DNA of 40,342 nucleotides from Armatimonadaceae bacterium (GTDB taxonomy: Bacteria > Armatimonadota > Armatimonadia > Armatimonadales > Armatimonadaceae). This document shows positions 1 through 8,732 of this stretch, one piece after another (position 1 is the first letter of the stretch; the number at the start of each line of letters is the position of its first letter). The position numbers and the translations under genes are program-made. Under the pieces are notes generated by a model. The model was not told where the DNA came from and ran no database searches. It saw nothing but the letters and a program-made list of their open reading frames with translations. The stretch is from the NCBI GenBank assembly GCA_030446525.1, contig JAUJNC010000041.1, positions 1 to 40,342 on the forward strand. Direction: 5' to 3'.

Positions 1-29
1 CGCGTTGGTTTTTGCCTGCGATAGCGTGA

Positions 30-72
30 TTATGCGACGCGACGGATAAATCCTTCATGGACGCCCAGGTCG
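30..72 (+). pseudogene. Sulfatase gene fragment, left of the insertion sequence
   Basis: A short stretch reads SFMDAQV in the frame of the ATG at 57. It matches the segment of type I sulfatases just before the late metal-binding DHG motif. It ends exactly where the insertion sequence begins, and the sequence at 1593 resumes the same protein (VGKLLDTL). An in-frame TGA lies at 27-29, so the gene is also shifted or decayed further left. The assignment rests on few residues but is strengthened by the matching right-hand fragment. Confidence 0.55.
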
Positions 73-1592
73 GGTGCGTTTCCTGATTCTGGCAATTTCA
101 GGCGGGTACGGCCTGCGGCCTGGCAGGCATAGCACACAAAGGCGTCAGGTCGGGGGGGAAACTCGAGCGCAGCCCCGCCCGCAGCCGCACAATCGCCTCC
201 GCCGTCTCTTGGCGCCAGTGCATCCCCGCCTGATCCAGTCGCAGCGCCACCACCTGTTTGCACGCTGCTTCCACCACGCCACTGCCGATGTGGTAGCCTT
301 TGGCCCGGAACGTGCCGTAGCGCATCCGCTCGGCATTACTCCGGAAGTAACGGAACTCCCGACGCCGCAGACGGTAGCCTTCCTTGCTCGCAGGCTTCCA
401 GCGCGCGATCGCCCGCAGCACATCGACGACCCGGTCAGCCAGCAACTCCTCCTGCCGCGCCTTCTGCCAAAGACGGCTCTCTTGACTTGCCATCCCGAAG
501 ATCGCATCGGCTAGGCTCGCCAGATGCTCACCGGCGTGGAAAAAGTCCACGATCTGCAAAGCACCGGGGAAGTACTTGGCCGCCAGTTGCCAGATCCAGA
601 GCGCGCCATCGCCGATCACCACCCGCTCGCGGGCAAAGCCACCGCCGAAATGATGCACCAACAGCGCCACCTCGGGACCCAACGCGTGCGCATCAGCCAG
701 GGTGGCCGTGTAGGCATGCAGGCGTACCCGCTCCTCGCCGTGCCTTCCCGCGTAGGCTTCATAGACCACGCCCAGTTTGCACTCACCGAAGCGGCAGGAA
801 AGCTCTCCCTGACTCTTGTCCTTCTTCCCGGGCTCGCGCAAGGGCACCATCAGACCGTCCATCCCGATATCGACGCGGGAAGGACGCCGTCCCACAGGTT
901 CCGGCAGGCGCTCGCTTTGCAGCAGCCTCACCTGTCGCTGTTGCTCCTGGTGCAGATTCTTGCCCACCGAGACGGCGATGCGCTCGATGGTGGCGGCGCA
1001 AAGACAGACGCCGGTCAGAGAGAGCAGCGTCTGCGCTCCTTCCTCAAAGGGCTCTTTGGATGCCAACTCCGCCGCCCAACAGCGCACCTTGGTCGTGGTG
1101 CTGCTGCTGTCCAAGTCCAAAAGGTCGTCCACAGGAGCGAATCCGGCTTTGCAGTGGGCGCAGTAGTAGTAGGGACGGACCAACGGCACCTGGCCATGGG
1201 CGCTGACCAGAGTGCGCGGGGCCATGGCTTTGTAGGGGGCTTTGCGTCCACAAGCACAGGTGCTCTGGTTGTCTCGGGCTTTCTTGTGGGTGCGTCTGTC
1301 GAGGACCTTGTGCTGCAGATCCTGGCACAGGCCATCGCCGATGCGGGTCAGGGCCTCTTCTATTTCGTCGAACGTAGCCGTGTCGCCAGGCAGCTCTTTT
1401 TCCAGTCTGTTTCTGAGTTTTTCCAGCGTTTCGTCGATCAAAGTCTGGCGCTCAGGATCGGGAGCCGTATCAGCGGGCAGGAGTTTGCGGGGCATGCGTG
1501 TCTTTTCCTTGTGGCGTGAACTGCTGCCAGATTCACGCAGCGAAGGCGAAATTCATGCTCCAGAACCACTACCAGAATCATGAAACGCACCC
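72..1592 (-). mobile_element. ISKra4-type insertion sequence with terminal inverted repeats and 10-bp target duplication
   Basis: Near-perfect 21-bp terminal inverted repeats lie at 72-92 and 1572-1592, with a single mismatch (C83 on the left, A in the right repeat). They are flanked by the direct repeat CGCCCAGGTC at 62-71 and 1593-1602. The element is about 1.52 kb and holds one transposase on the minus strand. It split a plus-strand sulfatase gene. The intact transposase and matching duplications suggest a fairly recent insertion. The ISKra4 assignment comes from the transposase type. Confidence 0.85.
98..1495 (-). CDS. ISKra4 family transposase
   Basis: This 465-residue DDE transposase moves the surrounding element. 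The N-terminal part carries a zinc-ribbon-like pair of cysteines (CACG near residue 80 and CAHC near 113). The catalytic core shows DIGMDG near residue 210, IGDGALWIW near 296 (second Asp) and GSGVVEAACK near 399 (Glu), followed by LRLDQAGMHW, typical of ISKra4 and related UPF0236-like transposases. The frame is uninterrupted, in contrast to the many broken genes around it. The ATG at 1493-1495 lies about 75 bp inside the right inverted repeat. The enzyme may be functional. Family naming is from motif recall, not from a search. Confidence 0.85.
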   Translation of the reverse strand: MPRKLLPADTAPDPERQTLIDETLEKLRNRLEKELPGDTATFDEIEEALTRIGDGLCQDLQHKVLDRRTHKKARDNQSTCACGRKAPYKAMAPRTLVSAHGQVPLVRPYYYCAHCKAGFAPVDDLLDLDSSSTTTKVRCWAAELASKEPFEEGAQTLLSLTGVCLCAATIERIAVSVGKNLHQEQQRQVRLLQSERLPEPVGRRPSRVDIGMDGLMVPLREPGKKDKSQGELSCRFGECKLGVVYEAYAGRHGEERVRLHAYTATLADAHALGPEVALLVHHFGGGFARERVVIGDGALWIWQLAAKYFPGALQIVDFFHAGEHLASLADAIFGMASQESRLWQKARQEELLADRVVDVLRAIARWKPASKEGYRLRRREFRYFRSNAERMRYGTFRAKGYHIGSGVVEAACKQVVALRLDQAGMHWRQETAEAIVRLRAGLRSSFPPDLTPLCAMPARPQAVPA

Positions 1593-1787
1593 CGCCCAGG
1601 TCGGCAAACTGCTCGACACACTGGACGGCTGAAGCTGTGGCACGACACCGTCGTGGTGCTGTTCGGCGACCACGGCTACCACCTGGGCGAGCACGGGAAC
1701 TGGGGCAAGCCGACCCTGTTCGAGGAGTCCGCGCGGGCGCCGCTCCTCATCGTGGCCCCCGGCCGGAAAGCCAAAGGGGCGGCATGA
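1593..1787 (+). pseudogene. Sulfatase gene fragment, right of the insertion sequence
   Basis: After the insertion sequence the reading resumes as GKLLDTLDG, then after a one-base shift near 1626 as [25 protein letters not shown] and on to [28 protein letters not shown] is the conserved metal-binding and histidine block of iduronate-sulfatase-like enzymes. The fragment stops at a TGA near 1785. The rest of the C-terminus and the N-terminal Cys-x-Pro-x-Arg active site are not next to it, so the gene is dead here. With the next sulfatase and the GH16 gene it suggests a former locus for a sulfated polysaccharide. Confidence 0.75.
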
Positions 1788-1842
1788 TGAACACATCTCC
1801 TGATAGATCTCAGCGGCGTGGCCCGGCGGTGTCTGTCGGGGC

Positions 1843-4205
1843 CTACGACTGGTCGCCTTTGTCGTAGACCCGCACGTAATCGATGAGGTACCGCTGCGGC
1901 AGGATCGAATCATCGATCTCTTTGCCCCAGCTGCCTCCCAGCGCAAGGTTGATGAGCAGGAACTGGGGTTTGCGGAACGGGTTGTCCTCGCCTTGGCCGG
2001 CTTTGTCGAGGAGGAAGGTGTGGTATCTGATCTGGTCGAAGAAGAAATCGATCCGGTCCGGATACCACTCGATGGCGTAGATGTGGAAATCTTCGTACGG
2101 GGCTTTTGTTGTGAGCTTGCCTGCGTCTGAGCGGTGCTTGCCGTCCACGGCGAAGTGCGCATTCGCGTGCACCCGGTCGGGATCATGGCCGACGAATTCC
2201 ATGATGTCGATCTCTCCGCACCCGGGCCAGCCGACCTGCGCCTTATCGGCGCCCAGAGTCCAGATGGCCGGCCAAACGCCCTTCCCCCGGGGCAGCTTTG
2301 CCCGCACCTCGATCCGGCCGTACCGGAAATGGGCCTTGTTCCGAGTCACGAGGCTTGCGGCCGTGTACTGGGCGAATTCGCGGCTTTCCTTCCAGTTCTG
2401 CGAGCCGGGCTTGTAGCCGGGGTTCTTGAGCCGTTCCTTTCGCCCCTCGATCACGAGCATGCCGTTCTCGACCCGGGCGTTCTCCTTGCGGGCGCGGGTG
2501 TAGTACTGCATCTCCTGGTTGCGGACGAATCCCGTCTCATAGTCCCATTTCGCCGCGTCCGGCAGGCCCGGGCGGTCGAACTCGTCCGACCACACGAGCT
2601 TCCATTCGCCGGCGCGGGCGCTCCCCTTGCCGCCCGCAGCGGCGCCCGCGCCCAGCCGGCGGGCAAGCTGGGCTTCGCGCAGGTTCTGGGGAACGAGGCT
2701 GGCCGGCGCGATGGCCTCGAACCACTTGCCGCTCGGCTCGGTGACCTTGGGCTGGTCGGTGTGGAGACCGACGAGGTTCATCGACGGCGGGCCGAAACCC
2801 GGCGGCGGGTACGCCAGGGGGCGGGCGGCGCGGATGTTCCAGAACGTGCCGCGGGCCGCGCAATGTTTGCCCAGGGCGCTCCCGCCGCCGCTGCGCCAGA
2901 GGCGCGTGCCCGCACCGGCATCCAGGTCGGTGAAGAGGTTCTCATAGGGCGCGCGGCGATGGTGGTCCAGGCAAAGGTCGACGCCGCGTCCGCGCGCGAC
3001 GACGTTGCCCGCGCTGTGGCTCACCGACACGTCGTGGATGAAGCGGAACCGATATCGAAGCCGGTGAACAGGTTGTCCTCGCCGCCGAGGTAGATGCCAT
3101 GGCGCTAGCCTGGTTGCCGCCCTGGTCCGGCTTGCGCGTGGACTCGTAGACGACTCCCTGGACCGTGTTGAAATGTCCGCTCACCATCGGGCTGCCGTCC
3201 GGGTTCACGATGCGGATATCGCGCACCCAGCAGTGGGCCACGCCGCTGAGCGCGACCGGGTTGTTGCTCACCTCGGTGAAATGCTCCTGGTAGTCCGCAC
3301 GGGAACTAGAAGCAGAGGTTTTCGCACGCCGGACTGGTTACCGTCGGCTCGAAACGGCGCACCTCCGGCTTCCACTCGGGCCGGATGTCGAAGGGCAGCG
3401 GGCGGTCGAACACGATGCGCTCCCTCCACCGCGGTGATCCGCAGGGCCAGGAAGGACGGGCCTTTGTGCCGCCTTTGAGGTTGTCGATCGGTCCTGGATC
3501 GTCGGAGTACAGATGCCGCGCGAGCGAGCTTGTCCGGCGTGTCCGAGACGCGGAGGAGGACGGACTGCCCGACGCGCAGGGGCGAGGCCGAAGAGACCGT
3601 CACCGAGTGGTCGCCGCGCTTGGCCGCGCCCCCCACCGTCGCCAGGGTCTTCTCCCCGTAGCTGCTGCGCAGCCAGACGAACCCGCCGGACCAGGAATAG
3701 TTGGAGGTGCGCCGGGCGTCGGTGGTGGCGCCCCAGTTGGGCTTGATGTCGTTGAGCGGCTTCGGGAAGACGAGGACGGCCTTGTCTGGCCCGGCCCGCG
3801 CAGCACGAGGTTCGGCCGGGTGATCTCGAGGATGCCGGTGATGCGGTAGCGGCCCGGCGGGACCTCGATCGCGCCGCGCTCCACCGTCGCCAGCGCCTTG
3901 AGGAATGCCTGCGGTGTCATCGGCCTGCCCGTCCCCTTTGGCCCCGAAGTCCTTCACGCTCGCCGCGCGCGGGACGTCCGGCAGCGGCTTCTCGCCGCGT
4001 TGGTAAATCGGCATGCGAAAAATCCGGGAGGCGGCTGGCCGGAGACCAGAGCCTTTCCCCTGGCGGCCCCACAGCCGCGAGTGCTTCCGCCCCTGTGCGG
4101 CCGGGGCGGCGCACAGCACGGCGAGCGCCGAGCAAAAGCGGCCGCCTTGTGCGGGGCACGCGCCTCGGAAGGGCGGCTATCCGGATGCGAATACGGTTTC
4201 TCCAT
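1843..4205 (-). CDS. Beta-helix (pectate-lyase-like) and GH16 glucanase fusion, frameshifted
   Basis: The gene reads from ATG 4205 (AGAGGA just upstream) through several frame changes. WSPASRLPDFSH, then VKDFGAKGDGQADDT, then GAIEVPPGRYRITGILEI mark the start of a right-handed beta-helix of the pectate-lyase-3 type. Its C-terminal block (NLFTDLDAGAGTRLW, GKHCAARGTFWNIRA) lies at about 2760-2950. A short Ala/Gly linker leads in the same frame to a full GH16 domain: WSDEFDRPGLPDAAKWDYE, the catalytic GEIDIMEFVG (both Glu and the Asp present), and NLALGGSWGKEI. GH16 enzymes cleave beta-1,3/1,4-glucans or galactans. The GH16 half (3030-1843) is uninterrupted; shifts near 3270, 3800, 3910 and 4050 break the helix half. 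Substrate is unknown; flanking sulfatases hint at a sulfated glycan. Confidence 0.75.
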
Positions 4206-4395
4206 TTGATCCTCTTCTTTACGGGCCCGAGGTGCGCCGCCCGAGCGGCCGGACGGACGGGTGTCATCTCGGGTGTCTCTGCACGCCGAGACCGAGGAAA
4301 GGGACAGATCATAGGCAGTTCGGGACACCGGGATGGCGTGTGACGCTGCTGTCCTCATCCTGGGGTATTGACTTAGATTCCGAGTTTGGGTCGCT

Positions 4396-5085
4396 TTATA
4401 CCATCGTCGGGCTACCGCCGTTTATGAAGAGCAGGTTGTAGCCGCCTGAATGCATATAGTTGTTGGGCCTGTTTACATAGGCAACGATGTCGTCACAGTG
4501 GCCTGGCCAGGGACGCAGATAAGCCGCGTTATGGGACAGCCCCCCTCCCGGTCTCGCGCAGCACGAAGAGGTTCGCAGGAGCCACGATCGCGGCGGAGGA
4601 GGAGAGACCCGTGGGGGTGATCACGTTCCCATTCATATGGTAGCCCAGGTTGGGGGGACGTACCGGTAAAGTACCGTTGGGGATATTGGTGGGGCAAAGC
4701 CAGATCTGCTGGTTCTTCGTGTAAGGATGCACCCGGTCATAGTAGTTCCAGGGAAGAGCGCCAGCGATCCCGGAGTCTTTGACGGGCATGTTGGGGGCGA
4801 TGGCGGTGCCATCGGCCGACTGTGAGGGCCAGAGCTCGTCGTAATCCTGGATGTATTGCAGGAAGCCGAGCCCGAGCCTGCTTGGTTGCTGAGGCAGGCG
4901 GTCTGCCGTGCCTTGTCGCGTGCCTGCGCGAAGACGGGAAGCAGTATCGCTGCCAGGACCGAGATGATGGCGATAACGACATGTTTTTCGATCAGCGTAA
5001 ACGCCGATGTGATGAGCGTGAACCCCGCCCCGGGGGGGGAGACGGAGGTGCGCTGCACCGGGGACGCGGGGGCACATCGTTGCAT
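4396..5085 (-). CDS. Pseudopilin-like (DUF1559-type) protein, frameshifted
   Basis: ATG 5085 follows AAGGTAGGA at good spacing. The N-terminus has a type IV pilin-like leader and helix: FTLIEKHVVIAIISVLAAILLPVFAQARDKARQTACLSN. The usual ELLVV is altered to EKHVV here, and FTLI occurs twice in tandem. A shift near 4890 moves to a frame giving GLGFLQYIQDYDELWPSQ. Another at the C run near 4541 leads to HNAAYLRPWPGH and the end SGGYNLLFINGG, matching the C-terminal display block of this family. Such proteins are processed by a prepilin peptidase and are very numerous in Planctomycetota and Armatimonadota; their role is mostly unknown. The frameshifts may be sequence error. Confidence 0.75.
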
Positions 5086-5302
5086 CGGTTGTTCCTACCT
5101 TGTGGCCGGAGGATGTGCCGGAACGGGCTTCCGCCACGGTTTATCTGATATTGGCCCTGAAGAGCATTATACCTCCGTTAAACGGCACGGCCGGCATACC
5201 GAAACCACGGGGCGCTGTGAGAGCCCCCCGGCAGGCATCCTGGCAGGTATTCGGGGGCGGTGCGGCGAACGGATACCCGGACAAGGTGGGGGAAGGGAAC
5301 GG

Positions 5303-6689
5303 ATGAAGCCGAATTTCCTGGTGATCATTGCCGACCAGATGCGCGCCGACTGCACGTCTTATCAAGGGCATCCCGATATCGTGACGCCGAATCTGCACGC
5401 CTTGAGCCAAAAGTCACGTAGCGTCTACACGAACCATATCGCTGCGGGCCCGGTCTGCCTGCCTTCGCGGATGGCCCTGATAACCGGGCGCAACCCCTGA
5501 GCAACGGGTCCGTCAATAACCTGGTCGGCACGGGAGGGCACGAAACATCGTACGTTCAGATCCTGGCCGAGGCCGGTTATGATTGCGTCAGCTTCGGCAG
5601 CAACCATCAACCCGGAACCCTTCGGCTTGACTATTTTGCCGCCGCTAATACGCACCGGACTCCGTCTTACCGGGAGCATCTGGCGCGCCTGGGCCTGGAC
5701 GTCGACCCGACCGCCTTTGCGCCGCCCAATGGGTTGCCGCACGATCACAAGATCCCCTACGGGCTGCTGCCCGTGGACATGAAGTACCATTACGACGCTT
5801 TCACGGATGACTGATCGAGTATATGGCCCGCCTGGGCGGGCGCCCTTTATCAGCAGGTCTGCTATCACCTGCCGCACTATCCCTTCACCTGTGACCGGAG
5901 CTACTTCGACCTCTACGACCGCCGCAGTATCCGCATCGCCGACTTCGCGCCCTGTATTGAGCGCTATCCTGACCTGCAAGGGGGGTGTATGAGCGCCTGG
6001 GCTGTGACCGGCTCACCGAAGAAGAGGTGCGCGACATCACGGTGTGCTATTACGGCGCCATCTCCTTTATCGACGGGCAGGTCGGCCATTGCCGGAAGCG
6101 CTGAAGAGCCGGGGGCTGGATCGAAACACGCATGTCCTCTTCACCTCCGACCATGGGGAGTTCTGCGGGGACCTGGGGCTGTTCACGAAGGCGGTGGAGG
6201 TGCCCGTCAAACCGCTCGTCCATGTGCCCTTCTTATGGTCGCTGCCGGAGGGGACCCAGGAAGTGATCCCGGATTTTACCGAACATATTGACGTCGCCCC
6301 GCGGATCCTGCAGACCGCCGGTCTGGAATGCCCCTACCTCTTCGAAGGACAGAACCTGCTGGAACGCCAGCGCGACTGGGCTTATTCCGAGATAGCCAAG
6401 GTCACTTATGATCCCAAAGACGCAAAAAGTATCGAAAGTCCCGCTATTAGTGCCTCCTACCTCGATCCCTGAATGGCAGTACGTGCACTCCTCGGATGCG
6501 GAGTACTCGGCCCTGTATCACCTGCGCGATGATCCCCGTGAGCATGTCAACGTGATCGAGAGATATCCGGGGAAGGCGAACGAGCTAAGACATGCCTCGC
6601 CGGACCGGGTGCTCCTGACGACGCATGCTCACCAGGGCACCACGTACCGCACCTGGCAGGATTTGCTGAGCGAAAGACGCCGGCGATGA
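5303..6689 (+). CDS. Type I sulfatase, multiple frameshifts
   Basis: ATG 5303 follows GGAAGGG. The N-terminus MKPNFLVIIADQMRAD and the active-site block AAGPVCLPSRMALITGR (Cys-x-Pro-Ser-Arg, whose Cys becomes formylglycine) identify an arylsulfatase-family enzyme. Later blocks in other frames are FGSNHQPG, YYGAISFIDGQVG, LFTSDHGEFCGDLGLFTK (metal site) and DVAPRILQTAGL, then ALYHLRDDPREHVNV near the end. At least five shifts are needed; the first is at a C run near 5495, just after TGRNP. Full domain order and length (about 460 residues) are kept, so this may be a working gene with read errors. No Sec signal is evident, so a cytoplasmic enzyme is possible. It would remove sulfate from glycans, fitting the neighbouring GH16 and sulfatase remains. 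Confidence 0.75.
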
Positions 6690-6809
6690 ACAGTCTGGCG
6701 CCGTAGTCTGGAGAATTCGGGCATCTGTCTACGCAGCGCGCCACTGTCGCTGGCCGCGATCAATTTCTCTGCCGAGACCTAACTGAGGTCCGGTCATAAT
6801 TCTTATTGG

Positions 6810-8035
6810 ATATTTGTTGATGAACAATGGCAACTTAGTTCTGCAGAACGCACTTCCTGTTCTGGTAGATCGGTCATCGCTCAGGGCTGCCCGCAGAAAC
6901 GGCTTGAGACCGACGTTGAGTTCCAGACCATGCTCGAAGCGATACAAGAGAGCCAACTGATACACCAAGATCGCACCAAAGCGAAGGAAAGCCGTCTGCC
7001 TTACCCTTAGACGGTGTTATGAACTCGGTTTTTTGCATTTTGTCACAACGACGCAGAAAAGGCAGAAAACAGCGTGAAACGATTTCTGCTGTTCCGATTC
7101 GTTAAATGACAAGATAATCAGCGTCGCGTAGCGTAGAGCGTAGAACCAGAATTGTACGCCTGCTCAGCCTAGCGATCAGGCTAAAAGAAAATGCTAGCTG
7201 CTAACAGCAGATGAGGCAGAAAAGTTCATAACACCCTCTAGTCGGCACAGGACCATGCGCCGCAAAGATACCCTTAAAGTGCTCGTTCAAGTTCTCCATC
7301 GCCAAAGAGCGCAACTTGTGGAAGATACGCCGCACTTCCACGCCATCGTCGGTGTGCGGATACTTGCCCGGCTGACTCGTCACCAGGCTGTGGTCCCGAA
7401 GATGGCAGTCCGCCCGCAACTCCTCCCGGTTGTAATGCTGATCGCCAAGGACAAAACGCACCTCCTGGCACTTCCACCAACAACTGCCGGGCAACTTCGC
7501 CATCATCGATGTTGGCAACCGTCAGTTGAGCCGCAAGAGGAATCCAGACACCGGCTACTACCGAAGCGATATGCAGTTTCCAGCCGTATACCCACCCGTG
7601 CCAACCGGATTTCGTCCAGCCCGCCTCGATATCGATGCGACTGTGCGGCACAACACCTCTGTCTCTGTCCTTCTTGTGCCAGAGCGGCCCATCTTTGGCT
7701 CGAAGTACCGTGCTGTCCATGGCTGCTGCCCGACCGCAGTGCTGCCGGGTTGTACAGAGCGCCCCGCGGCGTCCCAGGCAGCCATCTGGGTGCTGGCAGC
7801 GTCTGGGGAAGTGCTGCCAGTCTTCTATCAAAGGTTTTTCGTGTCGGGTAGCGCCCGTTCTGCATCAGCGAAGCACGCAGGGTGCATTTGGGTGGTCGGC
7901 TGCTCCAAGACCGACAGGAGTTCGTGCACCCGGTGCAGCTCCTCGCACGATCATGATCACCAATGCTTTGAGAAACAGGCGATCCGTGTAGATCCTAGGT
8001 CGGCCCCGTCCGCGTTTCTTGGGCGGTGCGGGCAT
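6810..8035 (-). pseudogene. IS4/IS5-like DDE transposase, frameshifted and interrupted
   Basis: Pieces in order from the start near 8035: PPKKRGRGRPRIYTDRLFLK, then HELLSVLEQPTTQMH, NGRYPTRKTFDRRLAALPQTLP, AAAMDSTVLRAKDG (first catalytic Asp), GWHGWVYGWKLH, FVLGDQHYNREEL (second Asp), and LAMENLNEHFKGIFAAHGPVPTRG (catalytic Glu region). The protein is then cut by a 228-bp insert and resumes at about 6990 with RFGAILVYQLALLYRFEHGL and GLKPFLRAA, the usual C-terminus of this transposase type. Several shifts plus the insert make it non-functional as read. Exact ends are uncertain. The IS4 versus IS5 label is tentative. Confidence 0.75.
7011..7238. mobile_element. Short non-coding MITE-like element nested in the transposase
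   Basis: This 228-bp stretch has no coding capacity. It is bounded by inverted repeats ACGGTGTTATGAACT (7011-7025) and its complement AGTTCATAACACCCT (7224-7238), 14 of 15 matching. TAG occurs on both sides (7008-7010 and 7239-7241), consistent with a 3-bp target duplication. It separates VPTRG from the transposase C-terminal segment RFGAILVYQ. It is much richer in A and T than its surroundings. It would need a transposase supplied from elsewhere. Confidence 0.7.
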
Positions 8036-8145
8036 AGGATTTTTTTGATCAATAAGCCTCACGAGCAGGGCAAGAAGACTTTTCCTGCGGTACCATAAAG
8101 TTGCCTCCGACGTGGGATGTGTCGCAACTTCTATGGTACGGTGGC

Positions 8146-8180
8146 CACCGCGCCCGGGGCTTGCCTGGGCGCGGTGTTTT
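8146..8180 (+). terminator. Hairpin with T run inside the IS end
   Basis: CACCGCGCCC (8146-8155) pairs perfectly with GGGCGCGGTG (8167-8176), leaving an 11-nt loop and followed by TTTT. It lies upstream of the minus-strand transposase, near the right end of the IS. It could stop transcription entering from outside, as some insertion sequences do, or serve as an ordinary intrinsic terminator. Confidence 0.5.
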
Positions 8181-8258
8181 CTGCCTGCCTGAGCGTTCAT
8201 CTTGCTATATTGTTAATACTCAGCAGCGGCTGTCAACAAGAATTATGACCGGGCCTCA

Positions 8259-8566
8259 CCTAACTGGGTCGCCGATGGCAACGGCAGGCACCCGGTAGGC
8301 TTCAGTGCCCACCTCCTCTCCAACGGCGAGGTCACGAACGGCCTGTACGGCCCGAACGCCTTCAACCGGCTTAGATTCTCCAAGAATTGCGCGGGCTTAA
8401 CAGATCCCAGTGGCTGGGTGGCGATTCCCGCCGACCACCCGAACCCGGACAGCTGCGCGCGCCATCTGGGGGGAACATCATCGTCTTCGCCGACGACCAC
8501 GCCAAGTGGGAGAAGTGGAGCCAGAGCGTCCCGCGCAGAGCAGACCCTACCCGCACCACGCCGTAA
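8259..8566 (+). pseudogene. C-terminal fragment of a pseudopilin-like (DUF1559-type) gene
   Basis: The frame reads PNWVADGNGRHPVGFSAHLL, then GLYGPNAFNRLRFSKN, and after a shift at a run of six Gs near 8470 GNIIVFADDHAKWEKW, ending at TAA 8566. The last block matches the FADGHAKW end of pseudopilin-like proteins. Only about 90 bp lies between the sulfatase stop (6689) and the IS, and it holds no FTLIELL leader. The N-terminal half was therefore already lost, or was removed by rearrangement. Confidence 0.65.
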
Positions 8567-8651
8567 CAGCGAAAGCATCCATGCCCCGCGCCTTCCAAAC
8601 CGGAAGGCGAAGAAGGAGCGGCACGGGCGCGGCGGTAAGGCAGAAAGGCCG

Positions 8652-8675
8652 CCGGGCTGCATAGCCCGGTCTTCT
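8652..8675 (+). terminator. Intrinsic terminator-like hairpin
   Basis: CCGGGCT (8652-8658) pairs with AGCCCGG (8663-8669) across a 4-nt loop and is followed by TCTTCT. It lies between the pseudopilin fragment and the next gene, where a plus-strand terminator would be expected. Confidence 0.5.
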
Positions 8676-8732
8676 CTGTTGCAACACGATGAGCCATCAG
8701 GATAGTGTCCCCGTTGCCGGAGATAAAGAAAA

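Larger units (their letters stand above)
6784..8258 (-). mobile_element. IS4/IS5-like insertion sequence with 25-bp inverted repeats
   Basis: Imperfect 25-bp terminal inverted repeats lie at 6784-6808 and 8234-8258 (two mismatches; core CCGGTCATAATTCTT). A 6-bp direct repeat CCTAAC flanks them at 6778-6783 and 8259-8264. Inside is a minus-strand DDE transposase in several frames plus a nested small element at 7011-7238. The element interrupts a fragment of a pseudopilin gene that continues at 8259. The transposase is damaged, so the copy is probably immobile by itself. Confidence 0.8.

Noticed and set aside
524..1519. Plus-strand open frame opposite the transposase
   Set aside because: It mirrors the codons of the DDE transposase and has no independent motif.
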